The notes under the pieces are model-generated. The model was given only the letters and a program-made list of their open reading frames with translations. It made no database searches and was not told the DNA's origin. The translations under genes and the position numbers were made by a program. From Flavobacterium aestivum (GTDB taxonomy: Bacteria > Bacteroidota > Bacteroidia > Flavobacteriales > Flavobacteriaceae), in contig NZ_CP113977.2 in NCBI RefSeq assembly GCF_026870175.2, forward strand, positions 2,108,001 through 2,172,000: a stretch of 64,000 nt of DNA, in the 5' to 3' direction. Numbering within the stretch: the first letter of the stretch is position 1; each line of letters opens with the position of its first letter. Of the stretch, positions 52,837 through 60,650 are shown piece after piece.

Positions 52837-53385
52837 TTATTTGGGTTTCCAATCAGAATTAAACTTTCTGAATTCTTTAAATATTATTCCGCTGTCAATA
52901 GTAAAAATGTTGCCTCTATTTCTTGAATTCATATTGTCTAAAATTAATATAAACGAAATAAGAAGTTCAATATTGGCATCACAATCAAGAGTTAGATTAT
53001 AGTTGTCACCAACAAGAATTGTGACAGCATCTTTTATGCATAATCCAATTTGTACATCATTTTTGTATATTGACATTTTTCTCTTTTTATGTGAATAAAT
53101 TTCGTAAATGTCATTTCCCAAAATGCATTGGAAATGAGTTCTCCAAGCAGACATAGTTTTAAATTTTATCCGGCGAGCGTCAGGTAATTCAATTTCATAG
53201 TCAGGAATGAAAAAATAAAATGATTTGAAAATATTGATACGTTTAATTAAATTTTTTTTGAGATATAAATGAAGAATGTTTCTCGTAAAGAAATCCGTTT
53301 CTGCATAATATTTTTCGTTTTTTTCTACGCAAATCTTGTATTGACTTCCAAACGAAACTTTTTGTTGTTTAATGTTGATTTTCAA
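52837..53385 (-). CDS. Unknown protein, possible LURP-one/tubby-like fold
   Basis: 182 residues, not firmly recognised. It starts MKINIKQQKVSFGSQYKICV and shows strand-rich segments FIPDYEIELPDARRIKFKTM, HFQCILGNDIYEIYSHKKRK and MSIYKNDVQIGLCIKDAVTI, a layout seen in LURP-one-related (LOR/tubby) beta-barrels. Function unknown. The gene is exactly bracketed by two copies of the same 47-bp repeat, so it sits as a single unit that could have been inserted or duplicated. Confidence 0.6.
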   Translation of the reverse strand: MKINIKQQKVSFGSQYKICVEKNEKYYAETDFFTRNILHLYLKKNLIKRINIFKSFYFFIPDYEIELPDARRIKFKTMSAWRTHFQCILGNDIYEIYSHKKRKMSIYKNDVQIGLCIKDAVTILVGDNYNLTLDCDANIELLISFILILDNMNSRNRGNIFTIDSGIIFKEFRKFNSDWKPK

Positions 53386-53409
53386 ATGTTGGGATTAAAT
53401 GGCTCATGA

Positions 53410-53515
53410 CTTTTGACGGTTTAGCGTCATTAGCGGGGTTTTTAATATTTAGCTCTAAAGGTAAACAAAATTTCAGCTTAGTAATTTATGGTTAAGAAAA
53501 TAAGGGTGAGCTATT
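53410..53515. repeat. Candidate cassette site 15, family D
   Basis: Contains GACGGTTTAGCGTCATTAG then the 47-bp block at 53456-53502, shared with 52752-52798, and ends GTGAGCTATT at the stop of the next gene. Between these copies lies only the 182-residue gene. Confidence 0.7.
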
Positions 53516-53864
53516 GCAGGGATTCTAAAAACCATCCACAAAAACAGTCTTCACAATACCCTATTTGACAATATAGATACAATATTGGTAAAGTGAATAA
53601 AAGGAAAAAAGGTAAATTAGTCAAAGCAATATTAAACTGTTTTTTTCGGATTCTATATGCAGAATCAATGGTTAATCCGATGAACATCGCACAGAGAATA
53701 AAAAACAACAAAAATGCAATTCCTAAACCTGCATCAACTGGATGTTCTCTTTCACGATTTGCTTTAAAAGACATTTGTGCAAAAAAATATAACCCTACAA
53801 GTGGAATGGATAAAATTAAAAATCTAGCAAAAAAATGAACTAAAGTCTGTTTGTTTTTTGTCAT
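53511..53864 (-). CDS. Small membrane protein, three TM helices
   Basis: 117 residues, not recognised. TM1 about 10-29 (FFARFLILSIPLVGLYFFAQ), TM2 about 45-66 (AGLGIAFLLFFILCAMFIGL) and TM3 about 81-100 (IALTNLPFFLLFTLPILYLY). A Cys-rich tail YCQIGYCEDCFCGW follows, which could bind metal or form disulphides. Its TAG stop lies in the end of repeat site 15. Single gene. Confidence 0.65.
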   Translation of the reverse strand: MTKNKQTLVHFFARFLILSIPLVGLYFFAQMSFKANREREHPVDAGLGIAFLLFFILCAMFIGLTIDSAYRIRKKQFNIALTNLPFFLLFTLPILYLYCQIGYCEDCFCGWFLESLQ

Positions 53865-53879
53865 GGATTAATATTGGTT

Positions 53880-54024
53880 TGTATTGACTAGCGGTTTTCG
53901 GTTTGGTGAAGGCAGGGCGTTCGAGGCACTATTGCTTGGCTAATATACAAAGTTTAATAAAAGCACAAAAGCTGAAGTTTGCACTTCAGCCCTGCTTTTT
54001 CCTAAACCGATGTTGTATGTCTTT
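53880..54024. repeat. Candidate cassette site 16, family E
   Basis: Left TTGACTAGCGGTTTTC then GGTTTGGTGAAGGCAGGGC; right GCCCTGCTTTTTCCTAAACC then GATGTTGTATGTC. CGGTTTGGTGAAGGCAGGGC matches CGGTTTAGGAAAAAGCAGGGC (complement). The centre shares CAAAAGCTG and CACTTCAGCCC with the site at 62001-62148. The left end is 16 bp from the upstream gene start. Confidence 0.8.
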
Positions 54025-54025
54025 G

Positions 54026-54448
54026 TTATTCTGCTTTTTCTGCAAAACCGAGTATATAGCCATTAAGGTCTTTTACATAAAACTCCTTCATTCCATACCA
54101 AGTTGTTTTTAGGTCGGTTAATTCAAGGTTTTTATTTTTTAAGTTTTCGTGAAATTCCTTTATTCCTTCAATGTCCATATAAAAAGATACCGTTGCTCCT
54201 ATTGGTAGGTTCTTTGAAAAGATCACATCGTTTTTGAATGTGTCAGATCGTTGAAACATAAATTCAAGACTGTCTTTCTGCATCATTGCATAAACATATT
54301 CTTTGCTGTCATCAAAAGTTTGCTCAATCCCGTCTTGGCTTTCAGGAACTGCCATCACTAATTTGAAGCCAAAATTTTCTGTATAAAATGCAACAGTTTG
54401 TTTTATGTTATTTACTTCAAAGTTTGGTGCTAGTTTTGTTACTTTCAT
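54026..54448 (-). CDS. VOC-family (glyoxalase-like) protein
   Basis: 140 residues, vicinal oxygen chelate fold: VTKLAPNFEVNNIKQTVAFY, TENFGFKLVMAVPESQDGIE, MMQKDSLEFMFQRSDTFK, YMDIEGIKEFHENLKNKNLE and WYGMKEFYVKDLNGYILGFA. The Glu near the end of the last strand and His in the first could bind metal. Often antibiotic-resistance or dioxygenase-like; no substrate can be assigned. Its stop lies 2 bp past site 16. It forms a two-gene unit with the AraC regulator 30 bp upstream. Confidence 0.9.
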   Translation of the reverse strand: MKVTKLAPNFEVNNIKQTVAFYTENFGFKLVMAVPESQDGIEQTFDDSKEYVYAMMQKDSLEFMFQRSDTFKNDVIFSKNLPIGATVSFYMDIEGIKEFHENLKNKNLELTDLKTTWYGMKEFYVKDLNGYILGFAEKAE

Positions 54449-54478
54449 TTTGTAAATATTTAAAATTGAGTTACAAAA

Positions 54479-55222
54479 TTACTTTGGCTCTGCAACTGAT
54501 AATTGTAAAAATCGGTCGTTTTTGTTCTTGTGTAGCTCTTTGGGTGTTGCACCTGTGTATTTTTTTACTTCCTTAATAAAATGAGCTTGGTCAAAGAAGT
54601 TGGTTTGTGGCGATAAGTTGCCATTAGAAATGTCTTTGTATGTAGCATTACAGCGGACTATTTTTAGGAACTCTTTTAATGAAAACCCAAATTGTTGATT
54701 AAAATAGCGATTAATTTGTCTGCTGCTCCAAAATACCTTTTCAGAAAGTTCACTAACTGTTTCTGCTTGGCCTTGGTATATGAACTCAAAAAGTTTCAGT
54801 TTCCTGTTGTCAATCTCTTTCAAATGCTTAATTGAGTTGTCAATTCTGTTTGTTATGTCAGCAACGAATCTTTCAAACTCATAGCTTTGATAAGTGTCTA
54901 TGTTCCAAAAGTTAAAAGGTAAATTTTGAACTGTGTCCAAAATTGATTTTATTTCTTTTTGAAATAAATATTCTGTCGCCAAGAGTTTGAAACGAATGGC
55001 AAAAATTTTAGTTTTTTTAGGAATAGTTATGTCTTTTGGTTTAGTCCAAACGCCTGTAAGTTTTACAGTTGTAAGTATGTCGTTGTCAAATTCCGCAATT
55101 AGGTCAAAGTAACCGTCGGGTAAAATTGTATGTAGTATTTCTGTATCAGCGTTTTCGTATTCCCAAAAACATTGCACAAAATTATCGATATATCCATTCG
55201 GTTTATGTTCTTTATATTTCAT
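54479..55222 (-). CDS. AraC-family transcription regulator
   Basis: 247 residues. The N-terminal domain (DUF6597-like: FVQCFWEYENADTEILHTIL, PDGYFDLIAEFDNDILTTVK, LTGVWTKPKDITIPKKTKIF) precedes an AraC HTH (about 150-247: VSELSEKVFWSSRQINRYFN, QQFGFSLKEFLKIVRCNATY, and a late HFIKEVKKYTGATPKELHKN). This pairing with VOC genes is common. It starts 21 bp from site 17. Confidence 0.9.
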   Translation of the reverse strand: MKYKEHKPNGYIDNFVQCFWEYENADTEILHTILPDGYFDLIAEFDNDILTTVKLTGVWTKPKDITIPKKTKIFAIRFKLLATEYLFQKEIKSILDTVQNLPFNFWNIDTYQSYEFERFVADITNRIDNSIKHLKEIDNRKLKLFEFIYQGQAETVSELSEKVFWSSRQINRYFNQQFGFSLKEFLKIVRCNATYKDISNGNLSPQTNFFDQAHFIKEVKKYTGATPKELHKNKNDRFLQLSVAEPK

Positions 55223-55242
55223 TGTAGGGTTTCACTAAAATG

Positions 55243-55394
55243 GTATACAACGGTTTGAGTATTACCGAAGACATATAAATTGAAGTACTTCAGTATAGCT
55301 AAAGTACAAAAGCCAATAGAAGTGCACAAGTTCAGTTTTGCAATTCGATCTCGCTTTTGGTATTACCTCATTAGAGGTTTGGGCTTCTCGTTAG
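55243..55394. repeat. Candidate cassette site 17
   Basis: Left TATACAACGGTTTGAGTATT then ACCGAAGAC; right GCTTTTGGTATTACCTCATT then AGAGGTTTGGGCTTCTCGTT. GAGTATTACCGAAGAC pairs with the complement GAGGTAATACCAAAAG. The stop of the DoxX gene (TTA at 55391-55393) lies inside the right core CGTTAGCC. Confidence 0.78.
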
Positions 55395-55843
55395 CCTTTG
55401 ATTGTCGAAAGATACGTCCAAAAAATGAATAGGATTTGTAATGGTATTCTAAACCACAAATACGCTAAACCATTACCGTTAAAAGTCCCTTTTTGGTAGT
55501 CAATATGTTTTATGGCTGCGTAGATGTTTGCGGGAAGTAGGAGTATGAAAAATACGATTAGTAACCAAGCTGTAATTACTCTGAAACTAGATATAAAAAG
55601 TCCGATAGCTGCGGCAATTTCAATAATGCCCGTTAAGTAAACGGTTTCGGTTTTGTATGGAATAAAATCGGGTATCATCATTGTCATACCTTTGGTAAAT
55701 GCGAAGTGTGCAATTGCTGTAAACACGAGCATTACCGACATTGCTATTCTACCTGACAAAGCAAATTCATAATTGTCAAGAAATATTTTAGTAACTAATA
55801 ACGAAATAGCAAATACGCTGAGTAAAATGATTAATGGTTTCAT
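55391..55843 (-). CDS. DoxX-family membrane protein
   Basis: 150 residues, four TM helices: PLIILLSVFAISLLVTKIF, AMSVMLVFTAIAHFAFTKG, VYLTGIIEIAAAIGLFISSF and VITAWLLIVFFILLLPANIY. The DoxX pattern FTAIAHF near TM2 is seen. Its TAA stop lies in the GCTAAC core of site 17. It follows the Crp/Fnr gene by 53 bp and is probably regulated by it. Confidence 0.87.
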   Translation of the reverse strand: MKPLIILLSVFAISLLVTKIFLDNYEFALSGRIAMSVMLVFTAIAHFAFTKGMTMMIPDFIPYKTETVYLTGIIEIAAAIGLFISSFRVITAWLLIVFFILLLPANIYAAIKHIDYQKGTFNGNGLAYLWFRIPLQILFIFWTYLSTIKG

Positions 55844-55896
55844 CTTTTTTTTCTGTAAAGGTCGTGTGTTGCTTTAAGCAAAACAATGAACCCAAG

Positions 55897-56463
55897 TTAA
55901 GAAATGCGTTTTCGTATCCTGCTCAATGCCTGTGGAGTAATACCAATATAAGAGGCAATATGTTTTAATGCAATTTGTTTTATGAGTTTAGGTTGTTCGG
56001 TAAATAAATTAAGGTAACGTTGTTCGGCAGTTTCGTTTAGTAACGAAAGTTCTCTTTTTGATTTTTTCAGAAACAAATCTTCACTTGCTTGTCGTCCTAT
56101 TGCATTTCCAATTTCTGTTTCATGGTAAATTGCTTGAAGATCTTTATATGTTAGTTGCCAAAGTGTCGTAGTTGTCAAAGTTTCTATGTGATAAGTAGAT
56201 GGTATTTGAGTCAAAAATGAATCATAGCCGCTTACGAAACCATTGTCAAACGCAAAAGCAAATGTTAGGTCGTTTTCTTCCTTTGGAATATAGATACGTA
56301 TAATGCCAGTTTCAACAAATGAAAGGTGATTTTCTACTTGTCCGGCTTTTAGTAGAAAGTGATTTTTAGGAAATTCCTGTTTTGTAAGTTTTGAGGAGAA
56401 AATCTGCCAGTCCTGCTCAGTCAGTTTAAATGTCTGTTCAAAATATTTTCGGATTTGTTCCAT
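55897..56463 (-). CDS. Crp/Fnr-family transcription regulator
   Basis: 188 residues, beta roll (KQEFPKNHFLLKAGQVENHL, LTFAFAFDNGFVSGYDSFLT) and C-terminal HTH with LKHIASYIGITPQALSRIRK. A close paralogue of the regulator at 46463-47032 (shared SFLTQIPS / TAEQRYLNLF). It heads a two-gene unit with DoxX. Confidence 0.92.
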   Translation of the reverse strand: MEQIRKYFEQTFKLTEQDWQIFSSKLTKQEFPKNHFLLKAGQVENHLSFVETGIIRIYIPKEENDLTFAFAFDNGFVSGYDSFLTQIPSTYHIETLTTTTLWQLTYKDLQAIYHETEIGNAIGRQASEDLFLKKSKRELSLLNETAEQRYLNLFTEQPKLIKQIALKHIASYIGITPQALSRIRKRIS

Positions 56464-56516
56464 TGTTCATTTTTATCAAAAATACAAAACAAACTTTACA
56501 TTTAATCAAAACCCGC

Positions 56517-56570
56517 AAAGACGCGAAGGCGCAAAGAAAACAGTTCTAAACTTTGCGCCTTCGCGTCTTT
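56517..56570. repeat. 20-bp perfect palindrome (CGCAAAGACGC type)
   Basis: AAAGACGCGAAGGCGCAAAG (56517-56536) is reproduced as its exact complement at 56551-56570 with a 14-nt loop. It lies at the 5' side of the Crp/Fnr gene. The same CGCAAAGACGC word starts a partial copy at 36151. It can act as a terminator or be a dispersed repeat. Confidence 0.9.
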
Positions 56571-56606
56571 TCGAGAGACTAAAAATGTTACTTTAATTTA
56601 TAATTA

Positions 56607-56791
56607 AACCCGTTGGGTGAAATTGGCAAAAACGTCAGTTCGAGTGTTTTTTGTGCAATGAAATGAAACAAAAAATGTATCGAGAACCAGTTTTTGGTAC
56701 TAAATTTTCTAGTTCTCGATACGATTTTTTTTCAAAAATCACTCGAACTGACGAAAATTTAGTACCAAAAACTAATTATACCCAACGGGTT
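56607..56791. repeat. Nested inverted-repeat element
   Basis: Ends AACCCGTTGGGT (56607-56618) and ACCCAACGGGTT (56780-56791) are perfect complements. Inside them come CGTCAGTTCGAGTG (56633-56646) with complement 56740-56753, then a TATCGAGAAC/GTTCTCGATA pair, then GTTTTTGGTACTAAATTTT (56690-56708) with complement at 56754-56772. The last pair crosses the others, so alternative structures are possible. No ORF. The element lies between two divergent genes. Confidence 0.85.
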
Positions 56792-56863
56792 AATTAATTG
56801 TAAAACAGTAAATTGGTTTAAAATTTCAAAAGCCAAATCAAGAAAAAACAGTAACTTTAATTT

Positions 56864-58006
56864 ATGAAAAAACATCACAATATTATTATTGCCGGGGCCG
56901 GCGGAATTGCCGAAGCGGTTGGTTTGTTATTGACTGAATGGAGCGACGTGATTCCTAGCCTTTTTATTGGAAATAGAACGCAAGATAAAGCCAAAAAAGT
57001 AGCTGAATGGATTACTGCAGGTACAACGAAACCCTGCAACATTCAAGATTTTCATCTCGCCGAGGAAGGTATTACTCCAGAAATGAAAGCAATATTCCAG
57101 AAAGCAGATATTCTTCTCGATTGCCTTCCCGGTAGTCAAGCTCCAAGAATGGCTCAGTTCGCTAAAGATTATCAGATGCATTACGCTAACCTCACCGAAT
57201 ATGTTGCTGAAACCGATGAAATAATGGCATTAGCCAAAGATGCTCAAACTGGTTTTCTGCTCCAGACCGGTCTGGCACCTGGTTATATAGACTTGCTTGC
57301 CAATGGGCTTTTTCAGCAGTTTTGCAATGATTTTGGAGTCGATCAAGTAGACAAGTTAGAACTTAAAGTTGGTGCCTTAACCATTCATGCCGTTGCACCA
57401 CATTATTATGGATTTACCTGGAGCCCTGTCGGTGTAGCAACCGAATACCTAAAAGACGCCATCGTGCTGCGGGATTCAAAAAAAACTGCTCTGCCTTCAC
57501 TATCGGAAAGAGCTACTATTATTATTGATGGCATTGCTTATGAAGAGGATCTTACCTCTGGTGGAGCCGCTGATTTGCCCGATGCCTTATCAGGAAAAGT
57601 AAGTACGCTAGATTACAAAACCTTGCGTCATCCGGGGCATTATGCTTGGGTTCAAGAGCAACTTACTACTTTAGGGAATACTCCTGACACAATTAAAAGC
57701 CTACAAGAAAAAATGGAGGCTGTAATACCTCACAATGAGGATGACCAAATTGTCTTGTATGCGGCAGTTGAGGGTAAAGATGCGACAGGAATTTTGCGCA
57801 GAAGGGAGATTGCAAAGCGTATTTTTTCTCAAAAAGTAGGAAAGCATCAATTGAGAGCCATTCAAACCACTACGGCTGCACCTTTAGTACAAGCAGCGCA
57901 ACTCCTGCTCGAAACTCCCCATAGTGGGGTTGTCCTCCAAAGCCAAATAGATCCAATGCTTTTTTTAAACGGAAATTATATCCTACCTGTTTACGGAAAA
58001 GTGTAA
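56864..58006 (+). CDS. Saccharopine dehydrogenase family protein
   Basis: 380 residues, the only + strand gene in the accessory region. The N-terminal Rossmann fold has KHHNIIIAGAGGIAEAVGLL with the GxGxxA pattern, then LFIGNRTQDKAKKVAEWITA, ADILLDCLPGSQAPRMAQFA and the segment HYANLTEYVAETDEIMALAK. Sacchrp_dh_NADP and C-terminal parts (TGLAPGYIDLLANGLFQQF) follow. These reductases act on lysine/glutamate-type or other amino-acid adducts; the substrate is not determined. The ATG at 56864 gives the usual N-terminus. It breaks the minus-strand run of the cassette array. Confidence 0.88.
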   Translation: MKKHHNIIIAGAGGIAEAVGLLLTEWSDVIPSLFIGNRTQDKAKKVAEWITAGTTKPCNIQDFHLAEEGITPEMKAIFQKADILLDCLPGSQAPRMAQFAKDYQMHYANLTEYVAETDEIMALAKDAQTGFLLQTGLAPGYIDLLANGLFQQFCNDFGVDQVDKLELKVGALTIHAVAPHYYGFTWSPVGVATEYLKDAIVLRDSKKTALPSLSERATIIIDGIAYEEDLTSGGAADLPDALSGKVSTLDYKTLRHPGHYAWVQEQLTTLGNTPDTIKSLQEKMEAVIPHNEDDQIVLYAAVEGKDATGILRRREIAKRIFSQKVGKHQLRAIQTTTAAPLVQAAQLLLETPHSGVVLQSQIDPMLFLNGNYILPVYGKV

Positions 58007-58264
58007 ATAGGTACCCCAAATCGACAACTGTCGAACAGAAAAGACATATCAGCGTGATCGGGAATGTTTTGCTGAATAGAAATGCTGTGGTGCATAATTT
58101 TAAATTTTTAGCTGAAATTTCTCTAACAAATGTGTATTTTTGTTTAAGTCATGGCAGATACCCAACAGTCTCAGTCATAGCAACCAATTGAGATTGTATC
58201 ACACAATGCCTCATTGCTGTTTTACCAATAAAAAATTTTGCACCGTTTTTAACACCTTTGAATT
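58007..58264. other. Spacer before the XRE pseudogene
   Basis: No gene. TATTTTTG at 58135-58142 fits a -7 element (TAnnTTTG) for the XRE gene but lacks a partner. GTTTTTAACACCTTT at 58245-58259 is the last part of the leader and recurs as the leader of the TPR gene (complement at 60029-60043). Confidence 0.4.
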
Positions 58265-58503
58265 ATGAGTACTACTACAAAACCAAAACATATAGGGCGT
58301 AACATTAGCCGAATTAGAGAATTGCGCGAAATGAAACAGGAAGCATTGGCAGTAGCTTTAGGTGTAAGCCAGCAAACATAGCAAGTTCAATGAATTATCA
58401 ACCAAGTTTCAATCCACTTGATAAAATAGTGGAACTTTCCGAACGTTTAGTTCAAGCCGAAAAAGAAAAAGTAGAATACTTAGAAAAGCTGTTAAAAAAA
58501 TAA
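58265..58503 (+). pseudogene. XRE-family HTH regulator, internally deleted
   Basis: The 5' part (58265-58381) reads MSTTTKPKHIGRNISRIREL then ALGVSQQT and stops at TAG. The 3' part, in another frame, starts at 58390 and reads MNYQPSFNPLDKIVELSERL, ending with YLEKLLKK and the TAA at 58501-58503. Together they match the two ends of the Flavobacterium XRE regulators of about 120 residues, but the middle (rest of the HTH and linker, about 50 codons) is deleted, with a frame change at the junction. Inactive. Confidence 0.85.
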
Positions 58504-58512
58504 CGAGATATA

Positions 58513-58554
58513 TTAGTATAAAAAAAGAGAGACTTGTTGTCTCTCTTTTTTTGT
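58513..58554. terminator. Terminator copy A
   Basis: TTAGTATAAAAAAAGAGAGA then a hairpin AGAGAGAC/GTCTCTCT and T-run. The copy at 60421-60462 is identical outside the 6-nt loop. Confidence 0.9.
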
Positions 58555-58586
58555 AGGTTTTAAACATTCTCATTAAACCACTTTGG

Positions 58587-59999
58587 TTAATTATGTGATT
58601 CAGTTTCCAGTTGTTTAATTGTTTTCTTAGCAGCGGCCAATCGAATTTTTTTATTTTTTTCTACTAGTTTATGTACCGTCCAGTGTTCAATTTTGTGATG
58701 TAAAGGAACGAGTATGGCAGCAATACAAACCATTGTAAGGAGCATGAATATTGGAGAATGATGCGTAAGCTGACCCAGATAAGGATGCAAGAACAGATTC
58801 AATAATTCAAAGGCAATAAGAAGGGCAACAACTCCTAAAAAGTTAATTAGTTTTTGATTCGCTATAATAGTATGACTGAGTAGCAAAAACAAAATAACAA
58901 AACTAACCAGTCCTAAAGCAATGGCCGCATACTCCAGATTGTTTTTGTGTGTCTCGTTTTCCTGTTCTCTTTTTTCAGCGAGTTCTTTTTGTCGCTCTTT
59001 TTCCTGCATAAGCATACTTTCCAGTTTCTTTGTTTTGGTAATGCTATTCATACTGTCGGTTGAAACCTTATAAATTTCGTGGTATTTCAATGCACTGGCT
59101 AAATCCCCTTTTTCTTTGTAATTTTCGTAGAGCATTTTTGAAGCCAGCACTTTATAACGATCTAAGGAACTGCTTTCTGCTAACTTATACATCTTGGAAG
59201 AATAATAAAAAGTAGAGTCCACGTTATGGGCTTCTTTAAAGTAGGTTGCTAGTCCGTAGAAAGCCTTTATGTAATCATCATTTGTTTTGGAGGCTCGTAA
59301 TCCAAGTCGGAAATAAGCTAGTGCCAAAGTAGAATTATGCAATTTATTAAACGTTTGACCGAGACCTGACAGAATAATAACATCCCTATCAGAGGTTTGT
59401 TTCCCCTTCCTTTTTAGCAGTAGGTTCATGTTATAAGCCTGCTGGAAATACTGTAAAGCCAAATCATACTGTTTCAATACGAAGTAAACTCCTCCTATTT
59501 GATAAGTAGCTTCTATTTGCCAATTGAGCTCTTTAGTTTGTTTGGCAAGTGCAATGACTTTTTGTGAATATTCGATACTTTTATTTGCATCACTATAATA
59601 GGACATAAAATTGTACAATCGAAGCATGATCCTTGGATTATTTCGCTTCTCACCCAGCTGTATTGCTTTTAGGAAATGCTCCAGTGCTTTAGGTTGGTTG
59701 TCATTTTTACCAAAATAATACCCCAAAAAGGCCTGTCCAATGGCTTCGACATCTGGGTTTTGTTCTTTTTGACCTATTGCTATGATTTGATTGGGATAAT
59801 AAGTAGAGTCATCTAACCCTGCATTCTCGGTATCTGTCCAGATAAGCAACGCTTCGGTTTGCAAGCTGTCTGTTTTCTGATGACGCAACATTTGAAGAAA
59901 ATGATCCGCTATTCTCTTTTGTGCAGTGGCTGTTAGTGTTGTAAACAATATCAACAAAACTATTAAAGTGGTTTTTTTATTAAGTATGTTTTTGTGCAT
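58587..59999 (-). CDS. TPR sensor-like membrane protein
   Basis: 470 residues, signal peptide about 1-26 (LTATAQKR). About five TPR units between 70 and 320 (AIGQAFLGYYFGKNDNQPKA, ATYQIGGVYFVLKQYDLALQ, LSGLGQTFNKLHNSTLALAY, KAFYGLATYFKEAHNVDSTF, SKMLYENYKEKGDLASALKY), a basic heptad coiled coil (LMQEKERQKELAEKREQENE) and three TM helices at about 360-380, 385-405 and 415-440, then a basic tail. It resembles TPR sensor kinases without the kinase module. Bracketed by two XRE remnants. Confidence 0.85.
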   Translation of the reverse strand: MHKNILNKKTTLIVLLILFTTLTATAQKRIADHFLQMLRHQKTDSLQTEALLIWTDTENAGLDDSTYYPNQIIAIGQKEQNPDVEAIGQAFLGYYFGKNDNQPKALEHFLKAIQLGEKRNNPRIMLRLYNFMSYYSDANKSIEYSQKVIALAKQTKELNWQIEATYQIGGVYFVLKQYDLALQYFQQAYNMNLLLKRKGKQTSDRDVIILSGLGQTFNKLHNSTLALAYFRLGLRASKTNDDYIKAFYGLATYFKEAHNVDSTFYYSSKMYKLAESSSLDRYKVLASKMLYENYKEKGDLASALKYHEIYKVSTDSMNSITKTKKLESMLMQEKERQKELAEKREQENETHKNNLEYAAIALGLVSFVILFLLLSHTIIANQKLINFLGVVALLIAFELLNLFLHPYLGQLTHHSPIFMLLTMVCIAAILVPLHHKIEHWTVHKLVEKNKKIRLAAAKKTIKQLETESHN

Positions 60000-60383
60000 A
60001 AATAGATTGTTAGTTAATAATAGCTTATAAAGGTGTTAAAAACAAAAGTTGTGCCCTGTTATTTATTGCCGCTAACTTGTATAAACACAAAACTTTGCTT
60101 CCCATTTGTTAGCTTTTCAAATATATAACTTAATGACGAAAATGCTGATTAAAACATTCTGTTTTTATATCCTTTTTTTAAAATAACTTCTTTTTATCCA
60201 GTGTTTTATGGGAAATCACAAACGTTGTTCTTTAGCGAAAAAATCCTAGAGCAAGTAGTAGTAGTAAAAAGTCTTTTGAGAGTGAGAGATTGCTTTTTTG
60301 GGGTTGTGGGAGAGAGGTTATAATGGGGAAGCTAGTGTATAAAGATATTTTACTAGGATTGTCGAGCCAATTGCGGAGCTGGT
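60000..60383. other. Leader and spacer upstream of the TPR gene
   Basis: No gene. GTTTTTAACACCTTT (minus strand, 60043-60029) is the same 15-mer as the XRE leader at 58245-58259. GCTAAC (60071-60076) and GTTAGC (60108-60113) frame a 43-bp segment, a possible short cassette-site remnant. Confidence 0.4.
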
Positions 60384-60410
60384 TATTTAGAGAAACTATT
60401 GAAAAAATAG
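60384..60410 (+). pseudogene. XRE-family 3' end remnant
   Basis: TATTTAGAGAAACTATTGAA then AAAATAG reads YLEKLLKK-stop, the same C-terminal end as the XRE pseudogene at 58265-58503. Only the last nine codons are recognisable. The terminator copy B follows at 60421. Confidence 0.65.
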
Positions 60411-60420
60411 CAATATATCT

Positions 60421-60462
60421 TTAGTATAAAAAAAGAGAGACAGCAAGTCTCTCTTTTTTTGT
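60421..60462. terminator. Terminator copy B
   Basis: Same 42-nt block as 58513-58554 except for the loop (CAGCAA versus CTTGTT). It closes the XRE remnant at 60384-60410. On the minus strand it also lies before the TPR gene leader. Confidence 0.88.
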
Positions 60463-60529
60463 GGGTAGTAGTTAAAAAAATCATGTATTTATCCTAAAAA
60501 ATAACTTGAGTTTTTTAATGAATGCTGCG

Positions 60530-60640
60530 CCATACTATTATTAGGGCACGCCTCTCAATTATGAAGGTATCGCCTTTGCTTTTGATAGGCGCGCTTATGA
60601 TTTTTGAAGGCGATGCTTCTTAAATAAGTTGTTAGCTATT
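60530..60640. repeat. Candidate cassette site 18 (weak)
   Basis: GGTATCGCCTTTGCTTTTGA with GAAGGCGATGCTTCTTAA, and right end AAGTTGTTAGCTATTCGG before the GNAT gene stop. The stop-side motif AGCTAACAAC (minus strand) fits the family; the opposite end is not clear. Confidence 0.4.
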
Positions 60641-60650
60641 CGGATCTTGA

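Noticed and set aside
56517..56791. Insertion sequence or transposon
   Set aside because: Inverted repeats are present but no transposase gene or remnant was seen between or beside them.
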